Notes: generated by a model not told the origin, from the letters alone. A stretch of 64,000 nt of DNA from Ruegeria_C sp041537905 (GCF_041537905.1 NZ_JBGRUO010000012.1:80862-144861), one strand, 5' to 3'; numbered from the stretch's first letter, positions 41,833 through 52,987 are shown. Numbers and translations are program-made.

Positions 41833-42674
41833 CCACCGCGCAGACAGCCGCGCAGGCGATGGTTGCGGCCACAGCGCGGCTGCGGGCCGCGGGCGTGCCC
41901 GACCCGGCCCGCGACGCGCGGGTGCTGCTGGCCCATGCCGCCCGGATCGAGGCCAGCCGCGTGACGCTGATCGCACCCGAAGACCTCGCCCCCGAGATCG
42001 CCGAACGCTACGACCATCTGATCGCTTTGCGTGCCATCCGGGTGCCGGTCTCCCACCTTCTGGGCGAGCGCGAATTCTATGGCCGCCGCTTCAAGTTGAG
42101 CAGCGACGTGCTGGACCCGCGTCCCGAGACCGAAACCCTGATCGAGGTGGCGCTGTCGCTGCCTTTTGAGCGGGTGCTGGATCTGGGCGTGGGCTCGGGC
42201 TGCATTCTGGTGACGCTGCTGGCCGAACGCCCCGACGCCACCGGGATCGGTGTCGACCTGAGCGAGGCCGCTTGCCTGCAGGCGAGCGCCAACGCAGTGC
42301 TGCACCGTGTCGAGGACCGCGCCGATATCAGGCGCTCGGACTGGTTCGGCGCGGTTCAGGGCACATTCGATCTGATCGTGGCCAACCCGCCTTACATCGC
42401 GCTAGATGAAATGCCCGGCCTTGCTGCCGAAGTGCGCGAGCATGAGCCGGAAATGGCGCTGACCGATGGCGGGGACGGGCTGGAAGCCTATCGCCAAATC
42501 GTGGCCTCGGCCTGCGATTTTCTGGAACCCGGAGGGCGGCTGATCCTTGAGATTGGCGCGACGCAGGCAAAGGCGGTCAGCGCTCTGGTCCGGGCGGCGG
42601 GGCTGGCGCAGGTGCAGGCGATCCGCGATCTTTCCGGCCATGACCGTGTCATTCTGGCGCAGTGTCCCGGCTGA
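41829..42674 (+). CDS. prmC: Release factor glutamine methyltransferase PrmC
   Basis: This SAM-dependent enzyme methylates the Gln of the GGQ loop of release factors. It has 281 aa. An N-terminal helical domain binds RF. RPETETLIE precedes the SAM loop DLGVGSGC (about residues 118-125), and the catalytic NPPY motif is in VANPPYIALDE (about 184-187). It starts inside the prfA stop (ATGA), confirming the functional pair. Confidence 0.95.
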   Translation: MTTAQTAAQAMVAATARLRAAGVPDPARDARVLLAHAARIEASRVTLIAPEDLAPEIAERYDHLIALRAIRVPVSHLLGEREFYGRRFKLSSDVLDPRPETETLIEVALSLPFERVLDLGVGSGCILVTLLAERPDATGIGVDLSEAACLQASANAVLHRVEDRADIRRSDWFGAVQGTFDLIVANPPYIALDEMPGLAAEVREHEPEMALTDGGDGLEAYRQIVASACDFLEPGGRLILEIGATQAKAVSALVRAAGLAQVQAIRDLSGHDRVILAQCPG

Positions 42675-42905
42675 AACCGGCTCTCTCCAGCGTCAAACAG
42701 CCATATCACCCGCAAATTTTCGTTTTTTTCGACCTGCCCTCTTGTTTGTGGCGGCAGGACGTGTTTACTCAGACATGTCGCTGCGGATGAGGCATTAGGC
42801 TCGCCCGCGACACCAAGCCCAAAAAGTCGATACCCGGCGCAAGTGGTCGCATGAACCGGAGAACAGGGTGATCGACATTCGAAAGACAAGGCTGACTAAA
42901 ACAAA

Positions 42906-43490
42906 ATGAGATCGTCCAAATCCCGTTCGCGGTCGAAGAACAACCGTAACCGGCCCTCTGGTGGCAACGTCGTCAATCGCGTGTTTGACAGCTCTGGCCC
43001 CGAAGGCAAGGTGCGCGGCACACCGCAGCAGATCATTGACAAGTACAACCAGCTTGCCCGCGATGCGCAGCTAGCAAATGACCGCGTGGCCACTGAGAAC
43101 TTTCAGCAGCATGCCGAACATTACCTGCGGCTGCTGAGCGAGGCGCAGCGCGAGATGGATGCGCGGCGCGAAGAGCAGGAACGCCAGAACCGCGAACGCC
43201 AGGCCGAGCGCGACCGCGAACGCGCCGAACGTCAGGAACGCGAAGCGGCGGCCCCGGCTCCGGCACAACCCGCCCCGGTTGTTGACCCGGCAGAAACGAC
43301 GCAGCCCGATGTTCTGGACGTGGCGGGTGAGGATCAATCCGGCGATAGCGGATTGGTTGAAACTCCCGAAAGCAAGCCCAAGAAACAGGCGCGTCGACCC
43401 CGGGCCCGCAAGCCCAAAGCCAGTGACAGCGCCGAGGCCACGACGACGCCCGCCGCTGATTCCGGTGACGCGCCCGAAGCGGCAGAATAA
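42906..43490 (+). CDS. DUF4167 domain-containing protein
   Basis: This 194-aa protein is typical of alphaproteobacteria: a basic RNA-binding-like N terminus (RSSKSRSRSKNNRN), then the DUF4167 core VNRVFDSSGPEGKVRGTPQQIIDKYNQLARDAQ with ENFQQHAEHYLRLLSEAQRE (about residues 22-80). A long charged Arg/Glu coiled region and a disordered Ala/Pro/Lys tail follow. Function is unproven. The prfA-prmC-DUF4167 order is conserved in relatives, although a 231-bp gap precedes the gene. Confidence 0.88.
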   Translation: MRSSKSRSRSKNNRNRPSGGNVVNRVFDSSGPEGKVRGTPQQIIDKYNQLARDAQLANDRVATENFQQHAEHYLRLLSEAQREMDARREEQERQNRERQAERDRERAERQEREAAAPAPAQPAPVVDPAETTQPDVLDVAGEDQSGDSGLVETPESKPKKQARRPRARKPKASDSAEATTTPAADSGDAPEAAE

Positions 43491-43508
43491 GATCGAGAAA
43501 CTGCATCG

Positions 43509-43536
43509 GAACGCCTGCGGATCAAGCCGGGCGTTC
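43509..43536. terminator. Possible hairpin terminator after DUF4167 gene
   Basis: GAACGCC / GGCGTTC form a 7-bp stem with a 14-nt loop that can add inner GG/CC pairs, 18 bp past the stop codon. There is no T-tract in either direction, so the call is weak. Confidence 0.35.
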
Positions 43537-43576
43537 TGTCAGATTTGCATTCCTGATTACGCGCGGATGCGCGGGA

Positions 43577-43738
43577 TCAGGACAGGATGAATGCCGCCAG
43601 CGCGCCGGTCACGCCAAAGGCGCAGGCAAAGATGACCAACTCAAGCACGGGAAAGACCGCGCCAGCGTCGCTGGCTTTTCGTGACGACGCATCATGCGCC
43701 GCAGAAAAAGCGTTGTTTGGGTGATGAATGGTTTTCAA
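43577..43738 (-). CDS. Candidate small membrane protein (TTG start)
   Basis: This frame encodes 53 aa starting at TTG 43738, with GAGG 6 nt upstream. Residues 1-27 are polar; residues about 28-52 form one uninterrupted hydrophobic helix (FPVLELVIFACAFGVTGALA), ending ILS. The single helix and well-spaced ribosome-binding site make a small membrane protein plausible. There is no recognised family and the start codon is non-ATG, so it stays tentative. It lies about 210 bp downstream of ksgA on the same strand. Confidence 0.4.
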   Translation of the reverse strand: MKTIHHPNNAFSAAHDASSRKASDAGAVFPVLELVIFACAFGVTGALAAFILS

Positions 43739-43946
43739 AACAGGCCTCACACACACAGAAACTGACCAACAGGACTGTGAGCTTAGCCGATCAGCGCCAC
43801 TCGGACTGTGATTTTGTTCACTTCGCTGGTTTTCAGGTCTCTAAATGCATAATTTGCGAACAATGAAGGATTGGCAGCCTTTATTATTTCGATTTTAGAC
43901 ACAAAAAGGGTGGTTCGGCGCGGTTTTCTCACCTGTTCGGCGGCGC

Positions 43947-44785
43947 TCAACCCGCCTCGATCTGGCGGGCCAGGTTGCAGAATGCCTCAAGCGAGACCTG
44001 CTCGGCGCGCTCAGTCGGCTTGATTCCCGCCGCCAGTAACCGGTCTTCGATATCGGGGCTGACGCCCTTGAGCGCGGCGCGCAGCATCTTGCGGCGCTGG
44101 TTGAAGGCCGCGGCAACCACGCGGCTCAGAACCTGCGGATCGGCCGGATAGCGGGGTTCGGGCAGGGCGGTCAGGTGGACCACCGCGCTGGACACTTTGG
44201 GCGGCGGCGTGAAGGCGCCGGGCGGCAGCGACATCACGATCCGCGCCTCGGCCCGCCATTGGGCTAGTATGGCGAGCCGCCCATAGGCCTTGCTGCCGGG
44301 CTGCGCCACGATGCGGTCCGCCACTTCACGCTGGAACATCAGCGTCAGGCTCTGCCAGAAGGGCGGCCAGTCTTTTGGTGTCAGCCAGCGCACCAGCAAT
44401 TCGGTGCCGATATTATAGGGCAGGTTGGCTGCGACCCGAATCGGAGGGGTGAGATGGGCCAGCGGGTCGACCTCCAACGCGTCGCCATTGAGCACCTCCA
44501 GCCGACCGGGATAGGCGGCGGCGATCTCTTGCAGGGCGGGCACGCAGCGCGTGTCCTTTTCCACTGCCAGCACCCGGCGCGCGCCCTCAGCCAGCAGGCC
44601 CCGCGTCAACCCGCCGGGTCCGGGGCCGATCTCCAGCACGTCACAGTCCGAAAGCACGCCCGCCTGCCGAGCGATCTTGGCAGTCAGGTTCAGGTCCAGC
44701 AGGAAGTTCTGGCCCAGCGACTTGCGCGCGGACAATTGATGGGTGGCGATGACCTCGCGCAGCGGGGGCAGGGTGTCTATGGCGC

Positions 44786-44789
<4 letters not shown>
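43947..44789 (-). CDS. rsmA: 16S rRNA dimethyladenosine transferase
   Basis: RsmA (KsgA) dimethylates two adjacent adenosines near the 3' end of 16S rRNA late in 30S assembly. The 280-aa sequence has KSLGQNFLLD, the SAM motif EIGPGPGGLTRGLL, the acidic EKDTRC after strand 2, and the catalytic NLPYNIGT. The C-terminal segment FTPPPKVSSAVV is diagnostic. Its start overlaps the pdxA stop by 4 bp (ATGA); it is last in the lptF-to-rsmA operon. Confidence 0.96.
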
Positions 44790-45765
<976 letters not shown>

Positions 45766-45769
<4 letters not shown>

Positions 45770-47004
45770 TGCTCGACGATCACCGCATCGGCGCGCAACT
45801 GCTCCATCAGGCTTGCGGCAAAGGCGTTCAGGCGCTGCTCGGTCAGAGCGCGGGCCACATCCTCGCGCGAGGCATCATCACCCAGATCGCGGGCCCGGCT
45901 GCAGAGCATGAGCAGCACCAGCGTCTGGCCGTTATTGCGGGTCAGCGTGGTCGAGACCTCGTCAGGGTCGAGCTTGGCCAGCTCCAGCGCGATGTCCTTG
46001 GGGATTTCCGAGGGTTTCGCGCTGTTGCGCTCCAATACGGTTTCGGGTTGGCCCTTGGCGATGCCGTAAAGATCATCGCAGGTATCGATCCGGCTGGTGA
46101 TCTGGGCAGCCTTTGACAGCGCTTCCGGGCTGCGGCCACCGGGGATGAAATAGGTGGCATAATCGATGGTGGCATAGCGGGGCGTGCCGGTTGCGACCTC
46201 CTGAATGTCGCGCATCTGGAACAGGGCGATGGCGTTGGGCAGAGGGATCGGCGGCGTGATGTCACCGGGGGCCAGCGCAAGGATCTGGGGCTGCAAGGCG
46301 GGCGGAATCTGGGTGATGGGCAACCAGTCGAGACGGCCCCCGTTATTGCGCGTATCTGATGCCGAATACTGCACGGCAGCGGCTGAAAAAGCGTCATAGC
46401 CCTGGACCTGCGAAATCTCCTTGGCCAGTTCCTCGGCCTGCGCAAGGGTCTGGGGCGTGATCGGAATGATCACCTCGGACATCAGCACCCGCAGCCCGCC
46501 TCCGCCGCCAGCCTGACCCAGCGCGCGGTCAATCTCCTGCTGGGAGGGGCGGGCCTGTGACAGGTAGCGGGCTTGAATATAGTCACGCCAGGTCAACTGG
46601 TTGCGTACAAAATCGCGCAGCGTTTCCTGTGAAATGCCGACATCGTTCAGGGCCGAGATGAATTCTTCGCTGGTCAGATCGGCGCGGCTGGCAAATTCGT
46701 CTATGCCAAGCTGCACATCTTCGGGCGCCACCTCGATCCCGAATTCGTCGGTCAGTTGTTCGCGCAGGCGGTCGTCGATCAGCGCCTGGCGGGCGTCTTT
46801 CTCGGGGTCGCCGGGCAGGTTCAGGATATCCATGAACTTGATACGCTGGTCGAGTTCGAAATTGGTGATGATCCCCTGATTGACGCGGATCGCGGGCGAG
46901 AACAGGCCCTGTGCCTGTGCCGCGCCCTGCATCAAGATCACGCTCAGCGCCAGAGCAATGGCAAGCGCGAGGGGTCTCGTCAATTGTGTCAGGTCTTTCT
47001 GCAT
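45766..47004 (-). CDS. surA: Periplasmic chaperone / peptidyl-prolyl isomerase SurA
   Basis: SurA escorts unfolded outer-membrane proteins, including LptD, through the periplasm. It has 412 aa with a signal peptide (hydrophobic run to about residue 31, ending AQAQG). The SurA N-terminal domain follows (IRVNQGIITNFELDQRIKFMDIL), then a parvulin-like domain (MSEVIIPITPQTLAQAEELAKEI, NNGGRLDWLPITQIPPALQ). Only one parvulin domain is clear. It overlaps lptD by 16 bp and pdxA by 4 bp, so chaperone and client are co-expressed. Confidence 0.9.
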
Positions 47005-49145
47005 GATCGCCTGTATTCTTTGCTTGCGCCTTCGACGGCAAACCCGTCCAGTGAAAGCGAGATTCCGAAATCCGTGGACGGTTCCACGCTGGTTGAGGAT
47101 GTATAGCGACGGCTCAGGGAAATGTTAATGGTCAGGCACTCGTTCTTGTAGATGGCTCCGATCCCGGTCCGCACCGCGCGCGAGTCCTGAATATCATAGC
47201 GCACATCCGCCAGCGCCCGCCAGTTCGGATCGACCTGATAGCCGCCATCGAACCACACTTCCGAGACCGCCATGTCGCGGTCTTCCTGCTCGTCACGCCC
47301 AAGCCAGAGATAGGTGCTGCTGAAATTCAGCCGGTCGCTGAACCAGTCTGCCCGCACCTCTGCCTTGTTGAAATTGAGCGACCCGTTCAGCAGGCCCCGC
47401 GTGGTCAGGGCCAACCCGTTATCCATGCGAATCTGCCCGGCCAGCAACAGGTCCGACGAGGTGCCGTTCAGCCCGGATGTCTTGGTGAAGTTCGGGTTCG
47501 CATATTGCCGGAACACCTGGCCGATCGTGGCATAGGCCTGCCAGCCGTTTGGATCGAACCGCGCCCAGTTCAGGCCATAAGCGAAGGTTGCGCCATCCTC
47601 GCGCACATCAGGCGCCGGAAAGCGCGACAGGCGCAGCAGATCGCCCTGATCGAATTCAACAAAGCCGCTTTCATCATTTGGAACGTCCGAGTTGGTCACA
47701 TGGGTCCAGCCCATCTGCGCGATCGGTTCAAGATACTGCGTGGCACCGGAGTCCTCGCGACGCGTCATCGGATAGCGCAGGGTAAGCGCTGCCCGCGGTG
47801 TCGCGCGCAGGATACTGTCGGGAGAGGTGGTGTCGTCGCGAATCTCGAACCCGTCCACGGATGTTCCCAGATGCAAATCGGTGCGCAGGCCCGCGCCCAG
47901 AATCCAATGGCGGTCCCAGGCCGCATCGGCCGTTGCACGGGCAAGATCGCGACCGACAATGTCCTCGTTCGAGGACCTGTGATGGGCATGCCCCTCGAAG
48001 CTCAGGCGAAATTCGCCACCGATCCGGGACGGGAAATAGCGTCTCTGATAGTCCAGATCGATCACTTCAGAGGCGGTCTCGCCATCCTGGTCATCGTCAC
48101 GCAGCGATTTGTAGTGAATGAAACGGGCCAGAAAGGCCTCGTCGCGGGTGGTACGCTCCAGTGCGACCTGGCTGCGCAGACGGTCAAAATCGGGCAGTCC
48201 GTAATCCAGCAGATAGCCGTCATCGGAGACGGTTTTGAGGTCGAAGCTGAGCTTGTAGCCATTGTTCAGCGCAAATGCCCCGTCGGCAAAAAGATACCCC
48301 CGGTCCTGGCCCCGAAGAATATCATCGCGGGTATATGCGCCATTGATGTTAATGCGCCCGCGCCGGAAGGCCTGCCGGTAGCGGAAACCCAGCGTCCGGG
48401 TCTTGGGAGACAGGTAGGGCGTCAGCGTCAGATCCCGGTGATCGCCCAGCTTGAAGAAATAGGGCACGCGCACCCCAATTCCCAATTGTGAAGTGGAACG
48501 GATCGAGGGAACCAGAAATCCGCTGGCACGTTTCAGGGTCGGGTCGGGCAGGCGCAGCGCGGGAAAATAGAAGACCGGAACATCAAGAACCCGGAACTGC
48601 GCGCCTTCGAAATATAGCTGCCGTTCGGCCTGATCATGGGTCACTTTCTGCGCCCGGATCTGCCAGAGCGGCGGGCGGCCATCCTCGCAGACATGGCATG
48701 AGGTGACGGCGGTCTTGTAGAGCTGCGTATAGCGGCCTCCGACGCGGGTCATCTGCAGTGAGGCCAGTTGCACCTGCTGCTCGAACACCATACGGGCGCC
48801 GCGCAACAGACCGTTCTGCAAGCCCTGATCCATCTCGGCGGCATTGGCCAGAATGGTGATCTCGCCGCCCTGATCGATGCGGATCGGGCCTTCGATGGAC
48901 AAGGTGCCGCTTTCGCGGTCAAAGGTGATCTTTTGCGCCCGCAGCCGCACGTCGCCTTGATAGGCCTCGACATTGCCTTCTGCGATCAGTTGTCGCTCGG
49001 GCGTGATAAAGACCTGATCGGCCACCAGCAGCGCCGGGGTCTGTTCCTGTGTTTCAGAGCCGGGTGGCGCGGCCGTGGTCTGCGCCTGCGGGGCAGGGGC
49101 CGCAGCGAAGCAGGCAAGCAACAGGACAAGGGGTAGTCGGGGCAT
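46989..49145 (-). CDS. lptD: LPS-assembly protein LptD
   Basis: LptD is the outer-membrane beta-barrel that inserts lipopolysaccharide into the outer leaflet. The 718-aa protein has a signal peptide (about 1-22) and an N-terminal OstA beta-jellyroll (LLVADQVFITPERQLIAEGNVEAYQGDVRLRA region). The long C-terminal barrel contains FYFPALRLPDPTLKRASGFLVPS. Cysteines C150 and C153 (SCHVC) in the N domain and C670 and C715 in the barrel could form the inter-domain disulfides required for maturation. The start overlaps the lptG stop by 1 bp. Confidence 0.93.
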   Translation of the reverse strand: MPRLPLVLLLACFAAAPAPQAQTTAAPPGSETQEQTPALLVADQVFITPERQLIAEGNVEAYQGDVRLRAQKITFDRESGTLSIEGPIRIDQGGEITILANAAEMDQGLQNGLLRGARMVFEQQVQLASLQMTRVGGRYTQLYKTAVTSCHVCEDGRPPLWQIRAQKVTHDQAERQLYFEGAQFRVLDVPVFYFPALRLPDPTLKRASGFLVPSIRSTSQLGIGVRVPYFFKLGDHRDLTLTPYLSPKTRTLGFRYRQAFRRGRININGAYTRDDILRGQDRGYLFADGAFALNNGYKLSFDLKTVSDDGYLLDYGLPDFDRLRSQVALERTTRDEAFLARFIHYKSLRDDDQDGETASEVIDLDYQRRYFPSRIGGEFRLSFEGHAHHRSSNEDIVGRDLARATADAAWDRHWILGAGLRTDLHLGTSVDGFEIRDDTTSPDSILRATPRAALTLRYPMTRREDSGATQYLEPIAQMGWTHVTNSDVPNDESGFVEFDQGDLLRLSRFPAPDVREDGATFAYGLNWARFDPNGWQAYATIGQVFRQYANPNFTKTSGLNGTSSDLLLAGQIRMDNGLALTTRGLLNGSLNFNKAEVRADWFSDRLNFSSTYLWLGRDEQEDRDMAVSEVWFDGGYQVDPNWRALADVRYDIQDSRAVRTGIGAIYKNECLTINISLSRRYTSSTSVEPSTDFGISLSLDGFAVEGASKEYRRSCRKT

Positions 49146-50242
49146 TATCCGTCCTCTGCATGCAGCAGCAGACCCAGCGCCAGCATGATTGCGGCGGCTG
49201 GCGGCGCCCAGGCGGCAAGCGCCGCAGGAATCTGCCCGTTTTCGCCCAGAACCTGAGCGAAATTGCGAATGAAATAAAGCGTGAAGCCCAGCAGTATCGA
49301 GGCCAGAACCGCCACACCGGTGCCGCCAAATCGCGCGTGACGCATGGTGAAGGCAGCCCCGATCAGCACCATCGAAATCAGAAACAGCGGCCGGGCCAGT
49401 TCAACCTGCAGCCAGACCTCGTGCCGCTTGGTCGAAAATCCGGCCTCGCCCAATTGCTGGATCATCTCGGGCAGATCGTAGATCGAGATGCTTTGCCGCC
49501 GCCCGATACTGTCGCGGATGCGCTCTTCGGTGATGGTTGTGCCGATCTCAAGCGTGTCATGGAAAGCGGCGTTGGTTTCCGGGTTGATCCCCGCGATCAG
49601 CGGCCAGACCTTGGCGTTGCGCAGGATCCATTGATCACCAACCAGTTGCGCGCTTTCGGCATCGATCTGGCGCAGCGGTCCGCCATCGGGGGCATAGGTC
49701 AGGATGGTGACGCCTTGCAATGTGCGGCTGTCCTCTTCGAAGCCGGTTGCGTGGATGACGGATTGCCCCTGATCATCGCCCTGACGCAGCCACAAACCCT
49801 CGCCGCTCAGCGACAGGACAGAGGGGCCGCCATTGCGGTAGGTATCGCCCAGGATCTGTACCCGCTCCGAGGTTGCCGCCACCATCGGGTTGAGCGTTGA
49901 GACCGCAAGCCCGCCGATACAGGCTGCAACCAGCACCGGCGCGACCAGCACCCGTAGCCCCGAGCGCCCGGTGGCGCGCGTCACCACCAGTTCCGAGCTG
50001 CGCGCCAGCCCGACAAACAGCACGATGGTCGACAGGATCATCAGCAAGGGCAGGATCTCGTTGATCGCGGCAGGGGCGCTCAGCAGGGTCAGGGTGAAGA
50101 TCTGGCCGATGCTGACATCGTCGCCCTCGAAACGGCGCAGCTGTTCGATCAGGTCGATCAGCAGGATGAGGGTCAGAAAGACCATGCCGATCACCATGAA
50201 CCCCTGCATGAAACGGCGGGCGAAATAGCGGTCCAGAATCAT
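49145..50242 (-). CDS. lptG: LPS export ABC transporter permease LptG
   Basis: LptG is one half of the LptFG inner-membrane channel that drives LPS towards LptC/A. The 365-aa YjgP/YjgQ-family protein has three N-terminal helices (ILDRYFARRFMQGFMVIGMVF first), a periplasmic beta-jellyroll (about 125-260) and three C-terminal helices (FLISMVLIGAAFTM, GVAVLASILLGFTLYFI, AAIMLALGLLL). ATG 50242 overlaps the lptF stop (ATGA). The ATPase LptB is not in this window. Confidence 0.93.
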   Translation of the reverse strand: MILDRYFARRFMQGFMVIGMVFLTLILLIDLIEQLRRFEGDDVSIGQIFTLTLLSAPAAINEILPLLMILSTIVLFVGLARSSELVVTRATGRSGLRVLVAPVLVAACIGGLAVSTLNPMVAATSERVQILGDTYRNGGPSVLSLSGEGLWLRQGDDQGQSVIHATGFEEDSRTLQGVTILTYAPDGGPLRQIDAESAQLVGDQWILRNAKVWPLIAGINPETNAAFHDTLEIGTTITEERIRDSIGRRQSISIYDLPEMIQQLGEAGFSTKRHEVWLQVELARPLFLISMVLIGAAFTMRHARFGGTGVAVLASILLGFTLYFIRNFAQVLGENGQIPAALAAWAPPAAAIMLALGLLLHAEDG

Positions 50243-51378
50243 GTTGCCTGTCCCCCGGTCTGGCGCGAGCCACGCAGGATGACCGAAAGCGGCCGCGATC
50301 CGATCTGCAGGAACAGGCACGCAATCGCGATCCCCAGCACCGTGGGCAGATAGGTCAGCGGCCAGAGGCTGGCATCCTGCAGTACCGCATCCGACACCAC
50401 ACCGCGCAGCACCTCCAGGCAGATCAGGATCACAAAGGCCAGCAGCGCCTGCTGCCAGACGCCAAACCGCGAGAACCCGCCCAGCATCAGCGTGGCATAG
50501 CCGATCATCGTGACCGCGATACAGACCAGGGCCCGGGCAAAGCGCAGATGCAGCTCTTCGGCGATCTTGCCGAGGCTCAGCTCGTCCTGTTCCGCGACTC
50601 CTTCGGGATCGCGGATCATTTCGATTGTCGGGATGGCGCGCACATTGCGTTTGCGCATCTCGCTGCGGCGGATCAGGCTCGTGATGTCATAGCTGAAATC
50701 GGAAAAAGCGGTCGAGGACAGCGTGTTGCCCGCCTTGTTGAGGCGCAGTGCCAGCCCGTCTACCATGATCAGATTGGCATTGTCTCCATCACGCACCAGA
50801 AACGCCTTGGCTCCGGTGTAGATGGTGCTTTCTTCCGGATTGCGGCGATCGGACAGAAACACGTCGTTAAGCGTGCCGCCTGTGTCGATCTGGCGGATAT
50901 AGAAGGTGACGCCATCGGCCGGGTTCAGAAAGCTGCCCTCGGTCAACAGGCGCGCGGTGACATTGCGGGCCACCTCGGATTGGCGCAGTTCCAGCTGCTG
51001 GATCGAGGAGGGCAGCAGGAAGTTGGTCAGCGCGCTCATCATCAGCGCGGTTACCAGACCAAAGGCGATGGCGGGCCGTGCCAGTCGCCAGGGGCCAGAG
51101 CCTGTGGCCTGCATCACCGTCAACTCGCTGTCATTCTTGAGCCGGTTGGTGACATAGACCGCCGCCGCAAACGCCGCCAGAGGCAGAACCATGCGGATCA
51201 AGTTGGGCAGGGCCAGCGCAGTGAATTCCAGGAAAACCAGCGCCGACTGGCCATCGCTGATCAGCGTATCAAACAGCGACACGGCCCGGTTGATCCAGAA
51301 GACGGCAACCAGAATCAGGGCAAAAAACCCGAAGAAGAGCAGAAACTGCGACAGCACATATCTGTCGTATCGTGTCAC
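50239..51378 (-). CDS. lptF: LPS export ABC transporter permease LptF
   Basis: LptF is the partner permease of LptG. It has 379 aa with the same topology: N-terminal helices (YVLSQFLLFFGFFALILVAVFWI; LPNLIRMVLPLAAFAAAVYV), a periplasmic domain (about 130-265) and a C-terminal membrane part (ALVCIAVTMIGYATLML; LLAFVILICLEVLRGVV). Translation begins at GTG 51378 with GAGGAG 6 nt upstream. It heads the six-gene overlapping operon and is divergent from pepA. Confidence 0.92.
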   Translation of the reverse strand: MTRYDRYVLSQFLLFFGFFALILVAVFWINRAVSLFDTLISDGQSALVFLEFTALALPNLIRMVLPLAAFAAAVYVTNRLKNDSELTVMQATGSGPWRLARPAIAFGLVTALMMSALTNFLLPSSIQQLELRQSEVARNVTARLLTEGSFLNPADGVTFYIRQIDTGGTLNDVFLSDRRNPEESTIYTGAKAFLVRDGDNANLIMVDGLALRLNKAGNTLSSTAFSDFSYDITSLIRRSEMRKRNVRAIPTIEMIRDPEGVAEQDELSLGKIAEELHLRFARALVCIAVTMIGYATLMLGGFSRFGVWQQALLAFVILICLEVLRGVVSDAVLQDASLWPLTYLPTVLGIAIACLFLQIGSRPLSVILRGSRQTGGQAT

Positions 51379-51513
51379 TGCGATCTCCTCGAACCTGCCA
51401 ATCGTTTCTTTTCGCGCGACATTAGATCAAATGATGCGCCGGGAAAACTGCTATCTGGTCAAGGCAGGGGCATCGCGTTACCTCTTGGGTCAAATGATGC
51501 CAAGGAGCCGCAG

Positions 51514-52986
51514 ATGAACAGCCTGATCCCGATCCGTTTCCAGCCCACCGATCTCGACACCATCGCCGAAGCCACCGGTCGGGTGGTTATCATCGTGCCG
51601 CCCGAAGGCAAGCTGGACCCGGCAGCGCGGCGCGCCAACCGGCTGACCAAGGGCGGCGTGGCGCGGCTGGTCGAAAGCGAGAAGTTCGAAAAGGCCAAAT
51701 CCGGTCAGGTGATCACGCTGGCCTGGCCCGCAGGCATGCAGGCCGAGGCGCTGGATGTGCTGGTGCTGCCGCGCCGTCCGTCTGTGACCGAGGCCCGCAA
51801 GGCAGGCGCAGCACTTGCCAAGGTCAAGGGCGCGTCGGCGATGCAGGTCATGGCCGGTAGCCAGAACAAGGCCGAGGAGCTGGCGCTTGGCATCGCCCTG
51901 CGCAGCTACAGCTTTGATGCCCATAAAACGGCGGATGCCGAGGACCCGGGCGAGGTCGTGATCGCACATACCAAATCCGATGAAGTTGCCGAAGCTGCCG
52001 CGCCCCTGCTGGCGATCGCCGAGGGCGTGCATATGACCCGCGACCTGATCAACGAACCGGCCAATGTGCTGACCACCACGGAATTCGCCGACCGCGTCAG
52101 CGCCCTGGCCGAGCTGGGCGTCGAGGTCGAGATCCTTGACGAGGACAAGCTGGCCGAACTGGGCATGCGCACGCTCTTGAGCGTCGGGCAGGGCTCCGAC
52201 AGCCCGTCGAAAGTGGCGGTGATGCAGTGGAAAGGCGGCGCCAAGGACGACGCGCCATTGGCGCTGGTCGGCAAGGGCGTGGTGTTTGACACGGGTGGCA
52301 TCTCGCTCAAGCCGTCGGCGGGCATGGAAGACATGACCATGGACATGGGCGGCGCGGGGGTTGTCGCGGGCACCATGAAGGCGCTGGCGCTGCGTAAGGC
52401 CAAGGCCAATGTGGTCGGCCTGATCGGTCTGGTGGAAAACATGCCCTCGGGCAATGCCACGCGGCCCGGCGACGTGGTGACCTCGATGAAGGGCGACACA
52501 GTTGAGATCATCAATACCGACGCCGAAGGCCGCCTCGTGTTGTGCGACGTGATGTGGTACGCGCAGGAGCGGTTCAAACCGGCGGGCATGATCGATCTGG
52601 CGACGCTCACCGGTGCGATCATCATTGGCTTGGGGCATGAGAATGCCGGGGTGTTCTCCAATAATGACGAGCTGTGCAATAGCTTCCTCAAGGCGGCAGG
52701 GGCCGAGGATGAGGGGGCCTGGCGGATGCCGCTGGGCAAGGCCTACGACGATCTGCTGAAATCCCGGATTGCGGACATGAAGAACATCGGCGGCCGCCCG
52801 GCAGGCTCGATCACCGCCGCGCAGTTTCTGGCGCGCTTCGTGAAAGAGGACACGCCCTGGATTCACCTCGATATCGCCGGGGTCGCCTCGGTCAAGGGCG
52901 AGACATCGTATGCACCCAAGGGCGCGACGGGATGGGGTGTGATGGCGCTCAACCGGCTGGTGCAGGACCGCTTCGAGCAGGGCTGA
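51514..52986 (+). CDS. pepA: Cytosol (leucyl) aminopeptidase
   Basis: This M17 di-zinc aminopeptidase is hexameric and also known as a DNA-binding accessory protein in some bacteria. The 490-aa protein carries GKGVVFDTGGISLKPSAGMEDMTMDMGGAG (family segment near residues 252-281; metal Lys, Asp and catalytic Lys) and NTDAEGRLVL (about 334-343; metal Asp, Glu and catalytic Arg). AAGGAG lies 6 nt before ATG 51514. It is followed 1 bp later by holC, a common gene pair. Confidence 0.95.
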   Translation: MNSLIPIRFQPTDLDTIAEATGRVVIIVPPEGKLDPAARRANRLTKGGVARLVESEKFEKAKSGQVITLAWPAGMQAEALDVLVLPRRPSVTEARKAGAALAKVKGASAMQVMAGSQNKAEELALGIALRSYSFDAHKTADAEDPGEVVIAHTKSDEVAEAAAPLLAIAEGVHMTRDLINEPANVLTTTEFADRVSALAELGVEVEILDEDKLAELGMRTLLSVGQGSDSPSKVAVMQWKGGAKDDAPLALVGKGVVFDTGGISLKPSAGMEDMTMDMGGAGVVAGTMKALALRKAKANVVGLIGLVENMPSGNATRPGDVVTSMKGDTVEIINTDAEGRLVLCDVMWYAQERFKPAGMIDLATLTGAIIIGLGHENAGVFSNNDELCNSFLKAAGAEDEGAWRMPLGKAYDDLLKSRIADMKNIGGRPAGSITAAQFLARFVKEDTPWIHLDIAGVASVKGETSYAPKGATGWGVMALNRLVQDRFEQG

Positions 52987-52987
52987 G

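Larger units (their letters stand above)
43491..43946. other. Intergenic region between DUF4167 and ksgA genes
   Basis: This 456-bp interval lies between convergent genes. It holds a 7-bp hairpin (GAACGCC 43509-43515 / GGCGTTC 43530-43536) just after the DUF4167 stop and a candidate small membrane-protein gene on the minus strand (43577-43738). Positions 43739-43946 are AT-richer and I see nothing further in them. Confidence 0.4.
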
